Source: Anaerolineae bacterium
GTDB lineage: Bacteria; Chloroflexota; Anaerolineae; B4-G1
Reading direction: 5' to 3'
DNA: 11,107 nt
NCBI GenBank assembly: GCA_030612185.1
Contig: JAUWOI010000096.1
Location: 1 to 11,107, forward strand
Under the pieces are notes generated by a model. That model did not search any database, was not told the origin of the DNA, and was given only the letters and a program-made list of their open reading frames with translations. Below, one piece after another: positions 1 through 5,992 of this stretch (positions within the stretch are counted from its first letter, which is position 1; each line of letters begins with the position of its first letter). The position numbers and the translations under genes are program-made.

Positions 1-337
1 CGCCGCCGCAGTTGCCGCCGGGGCAGACGCCTTCATGGTTGCCGTCGCAGTTGACGGCGGGGCTGTCGCCTTCCTGGTTGCCGTCGTAGTTGCCGCCAGC
101 GCAGCCGTCGGGCTGGTTGCCGCCGCAGTCGCCGCCGGGGCAGTCGCCTTCCTGGTCGCCGTCGCAGTCGCCGCTGGTGCAACCGTCGGGCTGGTCGCCG
201 TCGCAGTCGCTGCCTGGGCAGTCGCCTTCCTGGTCGCCGCCGCAGTTGCCGCCGGGGCAGACGCCTTCATGGTTGCCGTCGCAGTTGACGGCGGGGCTGT
301 CGCCTTCCTGGTTGCCGTCGTAGTTGCCGCCAGGGCA
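1..337 (-). repeat. 39-bp in-frame tandem repeats (13 aa) with a 234-bp higher-order repeat
   Basis: The tail-coding part of the left-edge gene is built of 39-bp units. Six units make a 234-bp higher-order period: bases 1-99 are identical to bases 235-333 and diverge from base 100/334. The perfect identity over 99 bp points to a recent duplication or gene conversion. The array continues past the window edge, so the copy number is unknown. Confidence 0.9.
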
Positions 338-592
338 GACGCCGCTGGGGTACTGGTCATCGTTTGCCAGTTGCTGCATCTCATCCGCCCGCTCTTGGAC
401 AAACTCCATTTGCGGTTCGGTCCCGGTGACCTCAGCGGTGGTTATGGTCAGGCCCATCTGCTCGACGGCCATCCTGGCAGGATACAAGGGAGAACCCGGC
501 TGACTATCAGCCGCAGCCCAAGCCACTCCCCCCATGGATCCGCAGACCAGAACCAGGGTCAAAGTCGCTGCCTTCAGTAGTTTGTTGTTCAT
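1..592 (-). CDS. Orphan secreted protein: signal peptide, short DUF5667-like segment, Cys/Asp/Gly 13-residue repeats (C-terminus beyond window)
   Basis: The frame is open from ATG 592-590 to the window edge, giving 197 visible residues. The start is supported by a good Shine-Dalgarno (AAAGGAGA) about 8 nt upstream. Residues 1-26 form a signal peptide or membrane anchor ending GVAWA-AADS. Next comes DSQPGSPLYPARMAVEQM, which matches the DSLPGDLLYPVKLVTEDV entry motif of the DUF5667-like domain in the anti-sigma protein at 5989-7200, but here the domain is cut to about 50 residues. From residue 86 the protein is an array of 13-residue units of the form C-P-G-G-N-C-x-G-D-Q-E-G-D, with a Cys (sometimes Ser) opening each unit. 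It lacks the N-terminal cytoplasmic RYPQYA domain of the anti-sigma paralogs, and no sigma gene precedes it. It has the same promoter motif as the two sigma genes. I infer an exported, possibly Ca-binding or disulfide-linked surface protein that is a target of the ECF system. Molecular function is unknown. Confidence 0.8.
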   Translation of the reverse strand, partial: MNNKLLKAATLTLVLVCGSMGGVAWAAADSQPGSPLYPARMAVEQMGLTITTAEVTGTEPQMEFVQERADEMQQLANDDQYPSGVCPGGNYDGNQEGDSPAVNCDGNHEGVCPGGNCGGDQEGDCPGSDCDGDQPDGCTSGDCDGDQEGDCPGGDCGGNQPDGCAGGNYDGNQEGDSPAVNCDGNHEGVCPGGNCGG

Positions 593-655
593 CGCTGATC
601 TCCTTTCTGTTCTGTGATTTGATGGAATTGGACAGCTAGCTGTTCTACCCTTTAT

Positions 656-682
656 GACGCGAAAGCCCCGATTTCGATACGG
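656..682 (-). promoter_or_regulatory. ECF-type promoter of the left-edge secreted gene (CCGTATC-N16-CGTC)
   Basis: On the minus strand CCGTATC (682-676) is followed after exactly 16 nt by CGTC (659-656), 63 nt before the start at 592. The same two blocks with the same spacing lie upstream of both ECF sigma genes in this window. CGTC is a common -10 core of ECF promoters. The -35 block CCGTATC is read here as the sigma-specific element. It is a comparison-based prediction; no transcript evidence is available. Confidence 0.65.
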
Positions 683-718
683 CTACGTCAAAGATTTCGA
701 TGTGCAGTTAGTCAGCCG

Positions 719-841
719 GTCATTCTGAGCAGCCTGCCCTGAGCGTAGCCGAAGGGAAGCGTTCCGAGTCGAAGAATCTCACCATTCGGGAGCAGGAGAT
801 TCCTCGACTTCGGCGGCTTCGCCGCCTCCGCTCGGAATGAC
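719..841. repeat. Palindromic intergenic repeat element (MITE-like)
   Basis: The ends GTCATTCTGAGC (719-730) and GCTCGGAATGAC (830-841) are inverted repeats with one mismatch. Inner arms CCGAGTCGAAGAATCTC (764-780) and GAGATTCCTCGACTTCGG (796-813) also pair almost completely, so the element can fold into a long hairpin. A further GGCGGC-TTC-GCCGCC hairpin lies at 812-826. It contains the motif CCCTGAGCGTAGCCGAAGGG (737-756), which recurs at 6343 and 11085. It has no coding capacity. The whole gap 593-896 holds only this element and the promoter at 656-682. Lying between the 3' end of the cysteine synthase gene and the promoter of the left-edge gene, it may also act as a terminator. Confidence 0.7.
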
Positions 842-896
842 AGGGAAACGCTTCGAGATCAATTGCACAGGTCGAAAGATTTGCACCTGGTTGACG

Positions 897-1796
897 TTAA
901 TTCAGACTCAGATACCTCGCACCTGTATCCGGCAAGATGGTGACGATGTGCTTGCCTCTCCCGGAGTTGCGGGCCAGTTCCAGCGAGGCCAGGACATTAG
1001 CCCCGGCGCTAATACCGACGAAGAGACCCTCCTCTTTCGCCAGGCGACGCGCCATTTCCACTGCCTCGTCGGTTTTGACCTGGATGACCTCGTCAATGCA
1101 CTCCAGGTCCACGATGTCGGGAATGAAACCGTCCGCCAGCCCCTGAATCCCGTGATGGCCTGGCTTTCCTCCTGACATCACAGCCGACTCGGCCGGCTCC
1201 ACAGCTACAGTCTTGACCCCAGGGACAACGTCCTTCAGGGCCCGACCGACGCCCATCAGTGTGCCACCGGTGCCCACCCCCATGACGAAAGCATCCACCT
1301 GCTTCCGCATCTGGGAGAGGATTTCCTGGCCCAGAGAATTGTAATGCGCGGCCGGGTTGTCCGGGTTGGAGAACTGGCGGGGCAAAAAGATCGTGGTGTC
1401 CCTTTCGGCTATCTCCTCCGCCTCTTCGATGGCATCCCTCATTCCCAGGAAATCGTCAATCAGGATCAACTCCGCTCCCAGGGAAGTGATGATCCTGCGC
1501 CGCTCCACGCTGACCGTTCTGGGGAGCATGATGATCACCCGGTAGCCTTTCGCCGCCCCGATCATGGAGAAGGCGATGCCTGTGTTTCCGCTGCTCACCT
1601 CCAGGATAGTCGAACCGGGCTTCAGTTCCCCTCGTTCCTCGGCCTTGTGGACGATGTGCCTGGCCATGCGGTCCTTCAGGCTGCCCGAGGGATTCATGAA
1701 CTCGCACTTGCCGAAAATCCTGGTCCCATCGCCGGGGGCAAGCTGCCGCAGCTCAATCATGGGAGTGTTGCCTATCGCTTCCAGGACTCTGTTCAT
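897..1796 (-). CDS. Cysteine synthase family protein (PLP-dependent O-acetylserine sulfhydrylase type)
   Basis: This 299-aa protein has the usual length of CysK/CysM. The signatures occur in order: GNTPMIEL at 9-16, the PLP-lysine loop NPSGSLKDR (Lys41), SSGNTG at 68-73 for the substrate carboxylate, QFSNPDNPAAHY at 141-152, the phosphate-binding GTGGT at 175-179, HHGIQGL at 214-220, GISAGAN at 261-267 (Ser263 near the pyridine nitrogen) and a C-terminal PDTGARYLS. The expected reaction is O-acetylserine (or O-phosphoserine) plus sulfide to cysteine in the cytosol. Substrate choice and the CysK/CysM/CBS subtype cannot be settled by eye. The ATG at 1796 is preferred over the upstream in-frame extension because the extension overlaps the previous gene and AGGAG sits 8 nt before this ATG. 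It starts 14 bp after the TnpA stop, so translation is probably coupled. An adjacent EamA-type exporter fits cysteine or O-acetylserine efflux, which is inference. Confidence 0.9.
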   Translation of the reverse strand: MNRVLEAIGNTPMIELRQLAPGDGTRIFGKCEFMNPSGSLKDRMARHIVHKAEERGELKPGSTILEVSSGNTGIAFSMIGAAKGYRVIIMLPRTVSVERRRIITSLGAELILIDDFLGMRDAIEEAEEIAERDTTIFLPRQFSNPDNPAAHYNSLGQEILSQMRKQVDAFVMGVGTGGTLMGVGRALKDVVPGVKTVAVEPAESAVMSGGKPGHHGIQGLADGFIPDIVDLECIDEVIQVKTDEAVEMARRLAKEEGLFVGISAGANVLASLELARNSGRGKHIVTILPDTGARYLSLN

Positions 1797-1810
1797 TTGT
1801 CTGCTCCTGA

Positions 1811-2239
1811 CTACACAAGCGGTTCCAGTAGTCGCTGTGGGGGTTGGTATTGAGCGTATTGCTCGATTACGTCCGGGGTGATGCCGTTGCCGCTCGTGCT
1901 CATGTAGCATCCTTCCGCCCAAAGTTCGCCGGCCCACAGTCTCTCTTTCATCTGCGGGAACGTGGCAAAGATCTCGCGGGTCGAAATCTCTTTCAACCAG
2001 CGCGCTATCTCGGCCGGCGCGTACCTGGGGGGCGCGGACAGCTCAACGTGCACGTAACCCTCTTGCACGTCCATCACGTCAATTTCAAGGTCGTACTGCT
2101 CGGCTATCTCGGCCAGTACATCCCTCGTCTTCTGGACGACGCCGTCTACCAGCACATCCTGGCGACGCTTCGGTACCCAGACAAAGTGATACTTGATCCG
2201 ATAGAGCGTGTGTGGTGTGCAGTGAATTTGAGTCATCAT
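1811..2239 (-). CDS. IS200/IS605-family TnpA-like Y1 transposase with altered HUH motif (internal start in the fusion frame)
   Basis: This 142-aa unit has its own strong ribosome site (AGGGAGGAT, 5 nt before tandem ATGs at 2239 and 2236), so it can be made independently of the transporter in whose frame it lies. Family features are YRIKYHFVWVPKRR at 13-26, a beta strand ending in SAPPRY, GELWAEGCYMSTSGN at 104-118 and a C-terminal helix with Tyr128 and Gln132, matching the catalytic Tyr and metal-ligand Gln (Y-x3-Q) of IS608 TnpA. The expected DHVH of the HUH motif reads GYVH (Tyr62, His64), so the first metal-ligand His is missing. No subterminal hairpins or TnpB lie nearby: the transporter coding sequence abuts on one side and the cysteine synthase starts 14 bp beyond the other. 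It therefore looks like an element remnant or a domesticated protein, not a complete mobile IS. Confidence 0.75.
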   Translation of the reverse strand: MMTQIHCTPHTLYRIKYHFVWVPKRRQDVLVDGVVQKTRDVLAEIAEQYDLEIDVMDVQEGYVHVELSAPPRYAPAEIARWLKEISTREIFATFPQMKERLWAGELWAEGCYMSTSGNGITPDVIEQYAQYQPPQRLLEPLV

Positions 2240-3172
2240 CACTATCCTCCCTGCTGATTCGCTTTTCATAACAACTATGCCACTGACCAGGATCAACAAT
2301 CCGCCGATGGCATTGAGTGGCGTGGGAATCTCCCGGTAAAGAATCGTGGCCACGATCACCGCGACTACGACTTCCATCAGCAGCAATACCCCGGCCTTTG
2401 ATGCTTCCAGGCGCCCCAGGCCATAGTAGTACAGTGGCGCGGCAACGGCCATAAAAAGCAGGCTGACCAGCGTTATGTACCCGATTTGCTGGAGGCCCAG
2501 CATCGTGGCCTCGTCGAAGACGAAGTAAGGGAAATGTTCAAAGCCCGATATCGAATTGTGGGAGATGAAAAAGGGGAGATAGACGATGGCCGCGCCAAGC
2601 GTGCTCCAGAAAGTCGTGAAATAGGCCGAACGATTTTTCAGCCTGCGGCCAATCAGCGTCATCACTGTGACTGGAAGCGCAGATACAAAGGCTAGCAGAT
2701 TCCCCAGTTGCATCTCGCGGGAAAGGGCCAGCGTGGGGTCAAAAATGAGGGCCAGTCCTGCTCCTGACAAAACCAGCGCTATCACCTTCCAGACGTTTAA
2801 CTTCTCCTTGAGAAACAACGCTGCGCCGAGCACGGTCAGAATGGGAAAGGCGTAGTGCAGGAATTCGACGTTGGCGATGGTCGTATAGTTGTAGGCATAG
2901 AACAGCGTCATCGTGGCTCCGAAATGGCACAGGCCGAGCAACGCCAGCCATACGCACTCTTTGAGCGCCGGCCACTGGATTTTCTCCCTGGCTATCCTGG
3001 CGACAAAAAAGATCAGGGGTAGGCCAACGAGCAGTTCGACAAAGTTGATGGAATAGACGTTCAGCCCGAGGCCGGTCAGAAAGCGGACACAAACCCCGGT
3101 AAAGGCGTAGATGGTGGCAGATACCAGTATGGCTGCGATACCCTTTGTCGTTGCACTCGTTTCAATCTTCAT
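1811..3172 (-). CDS. EamA/DMT-family transporter fused in frame to an IS200/IS605-like TnpA
   Basis: The 453-aa frame has two unrelated parts. Residues 1-311 are a drug/metabolite transporter with about ten hydrophobic segments and two EamA repeats. The first repeat ends with the typical YTTIANVEFLHYAFPILT and FLKEKLNVWKVIALVLSGAGL region. The second ends with LEASKAGVLLLMEVVVAVI and GGLLILVSGIVVMKSE. The transporter is essentially full length but has no stop codon before residue 312, where the TnpA domain begins. AAGGA lies about 9 nt before ATG 3172, and the preceding DUF2156 gene ends 37 bp upstream. EamA proteins are inner-membrane exporters; E. coli EamA exports O-acetylserine and cysteine, so the downstream cysteine synthase is a suggestive neighbour. 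Whether the cell makes a real 453-aa fusion, or mostly TnpA by internal initiation, is open. Confidence 0.8.
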   Translation of the reverse strand: MKIETSATTKGIAAILVSATIYAFTGVCVRFLTGLGLNVYSINFVELLVGLPLIFFVARIAREKIQWPALKECVWLALLGLCHFGATMTLFYAYNYTTIANVEFLHYAFPILTVLGAALFLKEKLNVWKVIALVLSGAGLALIFDPTLALSREMQLGNLLAFVSALPVTVMTLIGRRLKNRSAYFTTFWSTLGAAIVYLPFFISHNSISGFEHFPYFVFDEATMLGLQQIGYITLVSLLFMAVAAPLYYYGLGRLEASKAGVLLLMEVVVAVIVATILYREIPTPLNAIGGLLILVSGIVVMKSESAGRIVMMTQIHCTPHTLYRIKYHFVWVPKRRQDVLVDGVVQKTRDVLAEIAEQYDLEIDVMDVQEGYVHVELSAPPRYAPAEIARWLKEISTREIFATFPQMKERLWAGELWAEGCYMSTSGNGITPDVIEQYAQYQPPQRLLEPLV

Positions 3173-3209
3173 CGGCCTGTCCTTATCTGGCGCAGAAATT
3201 GCGGAACGA

Positions 3210-4166
3210 TCAAGCCCACGTCACGTCGTATTTCTGGGTCAGGTGATGTGGTCCCAGGGTCATCTTGGCCTTCCGCAGCCCCTCGAAGCCCAAGTCCTCT
3301 TCCCGATTGATGAATGTGTAATCGGCCCACACGTGCTCACAGAAGGCCTGGCAGATGAACTGGCTCAGCCCGCGGTAGGCATGATCGGCCTTTTCCAGGT
3401 GAATCACGACCGTATCGTCGTTCAACGGCTCTCCCACGGAGAAAGCCCGGATGCGGCTGTCCACCCTGATTGCCAGGCCAGTGACGTGCAGCTCCTGGAA
3501 ATGGGAAAAAATTTCCTTGATAGCCACTCTCTCGTCCTTCAGGAAGGCTTGCTCGTAGGCCAGCGCTTCTGGGCTTGAGTCAGGACGCTCCAATAGAGCG
3601 CGCCATTTCATAGCAAACCATTCCTCGGCCAACTCCAGGCACTCGGCGATGTTTCCGTTTTCAGGGCCGATGAGTTCCAGGGAGAAATCAGGATACATGC
3701 GCTTGAATCTCCTGATGTGGTTCCTCTGACCATGATAGTGCCGGCCCGATAGTTTAATCAGGTGTTCCGTCAGGTAAACGTATTCGGAACTGTCCCGATC
3801 CTCCTTCACCGAAAACCGGGTCCGGTCGGCGAAACATCTCTTCACCAGGCTCTCCGACGCCCGGCCGATGATTGGCTCTTTGGCCTGCTCTCTCAAGAAA
3901 GCGAGGCAAGCTTCAGCCGATTCCAGCATCCTCTTCCCCACCGGCGGGAAGAAGAACTCTCCTTCGAGCGCGGTGCAGTGAAGGCAAACACAACCGTTGA
4001 GCCGGCTGATCTTGACGTTGTAGTTATGACGCCACATAAAGAGGCTGGTGAAGTTCTGATCGGCGGTCTCGGGCGGAAGCCGGTCGAGGCAGGCTTGCAG
4101 GATCTCACGATCCTCGATTCTCAACTCTCTGAACTCAGGGAATTTCGGCACGTTTGCTTCGGACAT
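3210..4166 (-). CDS. DUF2156 (LPG-synthase C-terminal, GNAT-like) domain protein
   Basis: This 318-aa soluble protein resembles the stand-alone DUF2156 family, whose fold matches the aminoacyl/acyl-transferase half of phosphatidylglycerol lysyltransferases. Recognisable stretches are TSLFMWRHNYN at 40-50, GRHYHGQRNHIRRFKRMYPD at 141-160, VIHLEKADHAYRGLSQFI at 254-271 and the C-terminal FINREEDLGFEGLRKAKMTL at 285-304. The ATG at 4166 is chosen over an in-frame start 30 bp upstream because a near-perfect AGGAGGT sits 5 nt before it. Bacterial members are usually uncharacterised and the substrate is unknown. It heads the row DUF2156, transporter, TnpA, cysteine synthase. The 44-bp gap after the anti-sigma-1 gene contains no convincing terminator, so it may share the sigma-1 transcript. 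Confidence 0.85.
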   Translation of the reverse strand: MSEANVPKFPEFRELRIEDREILQACLDRLPPETADQNFTSLFMWRHNYNVKISRLNGCVCLHCTALEGEFFFPPVGKRMLESAEACLAFLREQAKEPIIGRASESLVKRCFADRTRFSVKEDRDSSEYVYLTEHLIKLSGRHYHGQRNHIRRFKRMYPDFSLELIGPENGNIAECLELAEEWFAMKWRALLERPDSSPEALAYEQAFLKDERVAIKEIFSHFQELHVTGLAIRVDSRIRAFSVGEPLNDDTVVIHLEKADHAYRGLSQFICQAFCEHVWADYTFINREEDLGFEGLRKAKMTLGPHHLTQKYDVTWA

Positions 4167-4210
4167 GATCAACCTCCTGCAGGGAAAGCCACTCACTTAC
4201 CCTCGAACGC

Positions 4211-5038
4211 TCAGTGGTGTGGAGTTTTTGTCATGTGTGGCGTGTGAGTCGACTCCGGCTCATGGGTCTCCGTCGGGTGCGGCGTGTGGGTCGGATGCAG
4301 CGTGTGGGTCGGGTGCGGTGTGTGAGTCGGGTACGGTTCACGGGTCTCTGTAGGATGCGGCGTGTGGGTCGACTCAAGTGTATGCGTGCATGTCGGCATA
4401 GGCGTGTGAATATGTGTCGGCGTCGGCGTGCGGGTCAGTGGTGTAGCAGTGCAAGTGTAGGTTGGTTGCAGTGTGTGCGTCGGCGTAACAGTGTGGGTGT
4501 AGGTCGGCTGCGGTGTGTGCGTCGGCGTGGGTGTGCCAGGCTTCGTCGGCTGTGGTGTACAGGTGATCGTCTGATATGCTGGCAATGTAGCGGTCGGCAG
4601 GGGAGTAGCGGTTGCCAGCAAGGTCACTGTTGGCTGAGCCGTCGGCGTTTCCCTCTCGTGGAACCGGTGGAAGATACCGGCGACCGCGGGCACAGTCAGG
4701 GCTACGATGATGAGCAACAGGACGGCAACGAGCACGGCCATCGCCACGTTGAGCACAAGTCCCCTCTTCCGGGCCACGTTCCTGGCCGGCTTTCGAGTCT
4801 GGATTCTCTCCCTCCGTAGGCGAGTTGCTTCTCGCAGAAAGCGCTCCCGGCCAGTGGCTTTGGCTCCCGCTGAGGGCGGTTCGATTTCTCTCAGATCCTC
4901 GACCTTCAGGGCCGCCCGTAGCAAAGGCTCCAACCGGGCTGCATACTGGGGATATCGTTGTAGGCAAACCTCCACGCTTTTTTCTTGCTTCAGACAGGAG
5001 AGGCTCTCGTCCAGAATGGTCTCAAAATCCTCTTTCAT
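4211..5038 (-). CDS. Anti-sigma-like membrane protein 1 with Thr/Pro/His-rich external tail
   Basis: The protein is 275 aa. Residues 1-80 form a cytoplasmic domain (CLQRYPQYAARLEPLLRAA, then GRERFLREATRLRRERI) that aligns by eye with the N-terminus of the protein at 5989-7200 (SLRRYPQYADRLRPLLEMA, GRERLLAVAAQQRARI). A basic stretch and one transmembrane helix follow at about 94-121. Residues 131-275 are an external tail made of TP, HTP and HPTET units with scattered Cys (TCTP). The ATG overlaps the sigma-1 stop by 4 bp (ATGA), the usual arrangement for a sigma factor and its regulator. I infer a membrane-anchored anti-sigma factor. There is no zinc-finger HxxxCxxC motif, so it is not a classical ZAS-type. 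Unlike paralog 2 it has no DUF5667-like domain. The His-rich repeats could bind metal or the Thr residues could be glycosylated; neither can be shown here. Confidence 0.78.
   Translation of the reverse strand: MKEDFETILDESLSCLKQEKSVEVCLQRYPQYAARLEPLLRAALKVEDLREIEPPSAGAKATGRERFLREATRLRRERIQTRKPARNVARKRGLVLNVAMAVLVAVLLLIIVALTVPAVAGIFHRFHERETPTAQPTVTLLATATPLPTATLPAYQTITCTPQPTKPGTPTPTHTPQPTYTHTVTPTHTLQPTYTCTATPLTRTPTPTHIHTPMPTCTHTLESTHTPHPTETREPYPTHTPHPTHTLHPTHTPHPTETHEPESTHTPHMTKTPHH
4219..4640 (-). repeat. Low-complexity Thr-Pro/His-Thr-Pro repeats in the anti-sigma-1 tail
   Basis: Degenerate short tandem repeats of the GTGTGGGTCGG(G/A)TG type on the plus strand encode THTPHPTE-like units on the minus strand. 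The units are imperfect (HTPHPTETREP, HTPHPTETHEP, HTPQPTYTHT). The density of His is greatest near the C-terminus, which ends in HH. Confidence 0.75.
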
Positions 5039-5577
5039 GCTGCTCCTCCCCCCTCCATGATACGTTGCAGGGAGGCCAGGGCACGATGCTGTAGCGACTT
5101 GACGGCCCCCTCTGTCTTGTCTAGCACCTGTCCCACCTGCGCATTGCTCAAACCCTCCACGAACTTGAGAATGATGACCTGTTGTTGGTCAGTCGTGAGG
5201 TGGCTGATGGCCGCCCGGAGCTGTTGCTGAGCGAGCTTTTTCTCCACGACTATGGTCACGTCGTCACCGGCGGCCACCAGCCTTTCCTCTAACGGTGCGC
5301 TCTCTCCCCCGGACCGTCGCCGAAAGTAGTCAACGACCAGGTTGTGAGCCACCCGGTAGAGCCACGCTGACAGATTTGTCCTGGGTGCTCGAGATGACTT
5401 GATGGCTTCCAGCAACTTCAGGAAAACGTCGGCCGTCAAATCCTCGGCCAGACGGGCTTCGCCAAGATAACGGTAGATGTAACGATAGATCTTGTCAAAG
5501 TAGGTGTCGTAGATTTCACCCAGGGCTCTGGGATCGTACCCTTTTGCTCGCTCAAGCAACAGGCTCTCATCATGCAC
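5035..5577 (-). CDS. ECF (sigma-70 family group 4) RNA polymerase sigma factor 1
   Basis: The protein is 180 aa, normal for an ECF factor. The sigma-2 region spans about 8-90 (YDTYFDKIYRYIYRYLG, AEDLTADVFLKLLEA, AWLYRVAHNLVVDYFRRR). The sigma-4 region spans about 116-175, with LTTDQQQVIILKFVEGLSNAQVGQVLDKTEGAVKSLQHRAL as an ordinary helix-turn-helix (quoted in parts: LTTDQQQVIILKF, GLSNAQVGQVLDKTEGAVKS, LQHRAL). The start is GTG at 5577, fixed by alignment with sigma-2 (LLERA near residue 8) and a GGGGGA site upstream. A CCGTATC-N16-CGTC promoter lies 38 nt upstream, and the same blocks precede sigma-2, which suggests autoregulation. The downstream anti-sigma gene overlaps by 4 bp. Confidence 0.93.
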   Translation of the reverse strand: MHDESLLLERAKGYDPRALGEIYDTYFDKIYRYIYRYLGEARLAEDLTADVFLKLLEAIKSSRAPRTNLSAWLYRVAHNLVVDYFRRRSGGESAPLEERLVAAGDDVTIVVEKKLAQQQLRAAISHLTTDQQQVIILKFVEGLSNAQVGQVLDKTEGAVKSLQHRALASLQRIMEGGGAA

Positions 5578-5614
5578 CGGAAGTCGTCCCCCTTTTTTCT
5601 CTTCCTACTATTAA

Positions 5615-5641
5615 GACGCAAAAGTGTTGCTCAAGATACGG
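5615..5641 (-). promoter_or_regulatory. ECF-type promoter of sigma-1 (CCGTATC-N16-CGTC)
   Basis: On the minus strand CCGTATC (5641-5635) and CGTC (5618-5615) are separated by exactly 16 nt, and TTTTG precedes CGTC. The preceding base extends the identity with the copy at 676-682 to GCCGTATC. The predicted transcript would begin shortly before the ribosome site of the GTG start at 5577. The remainder of the gap 5578-5740 holds only this site and the hairpin at 5675-5710. Confidence 0.68.
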
Positions 5642-5674
5642 CCTGCCTGATGTTTTGAACTGAGTGACGACAAA

Positions 5675-5710
5675 CGCGCCCCCTGGCCGGGTTACAGGCC
5701 AGGGGGCGCG
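5675..5710 (-). terminator. Strong hairpin, probable terminator of the sigma-2/anti-sigma-2 transcript
   Basis: A perfect 14-bp GC-rich stem (CGCGCCCCCTGGCC at 5675-5688 with its complement at 5697-5710) encloses an 8-nt loop. On the minus strand it is followed by TTTGTCGTC, a short U-tract, so intrinsic termination is plausible but not ideal. It lies between the anti-sigma-2 locus and the sigma-1 promoter, separating the two modules. It sits 30 bp beyond the stop at 5741 but nearly 280 bp beyond the annotated stop at 5989. Confidence 0.7.
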
Positions 5711-5740
5711 ACATTCTTGTTGTCTGGTTATTCGCCGAGA

Positions 5741-5992
5741 TCAGTGACCGCTGCCGGATCCTCTGCTATGCTTCGGCGTGCGTGTCGGCTCTGGCGTATG
5801 GGTTTTGTCCCGGTCCCGGTCCCGGTCCCGGTCACGGTCCCGATCCTGGTCTAGTTGTGGGGTACAGGTGGGCGTGCAAGTCCTGTCCTGGTTCCTGTCT
5901 CGATCCCGATCTTGTTGCAGGGTGCAGGGGGGCGTGCAAGTCCTGTCCCGGTCTCGTTGTGGGTCTCCCAGGGCATCAAAAGCACCAGCTAG
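5741..5992 (-). pseudogene. Frameshifted C-terminal continuation of anti-sigma-2: Asp-Arg/Cys-Thr-Pro repeat tail
   Basis: Immediately after the TAG at 5991-5989, the -1 frame is open to TGA at 5743-5741. It encodes about 83 residues of the same character as the anti-sigma-2 tail: LAGAFDALGDPQ, then two 20-residue units of the type TCTPxCTxQxDRDRDRxQDR, a run of Asp-Arg pairs, KTHTPEPTRTPK and a Gly/Ser end. The frame has no ATG or GTG of its own and is closed upstream at 6025-6023. Re-reading one base at the AAC-TAG junction, or restoring one lost base, would join it to the 403-aa frame and give about 486 aa. The TCTP and QDRDQ motifs also occur in frame at residues 309-323 of the upstream protein. 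It may be a frameshift mutation, an assembly indel or a recoding site. Confidence 0.65.
5815..5960 (-). repeat. 60-bp tandem repeats and a CCCGGT hexamer run
   Basis: Plus-strand segments 5821-5880 and 5881-5940 are related 60-bp units, both ending GGCGTGCAAG, and a third partial unit starts at 5941. The run GGTCCC repeated near 5812-5838 encodes the Asp-Arg pairs on the minus strand. Such runs are prone to slippage and to assembly error. Confidence 0.75.

Noticed and set aside
1..337. CRISPR-like array
   Set aside because: The 39-bp periodicity is in frame and coding, with no unique spacers.
35..580. Long + strand open frame rich in Val/Ala
   Set aside because: It is the complement of the 13-residue repeat gene; the minus strand has a signal peptide, ribosome site and promoter, and the + frame has none.
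1797..1937. N-terminal extension of the cysteine synthase frame to 1937
   Set aside because: It overlaps the TnpA 3' end, and the family N-terminus and a ribosome site both place the start at 1796.
4167..4210. Terminator between anti-sigma-1 and the DUF2156 gene
   Set aside because: Only a weak CCACT/AGTGG pairing is visible, with no U-tract.
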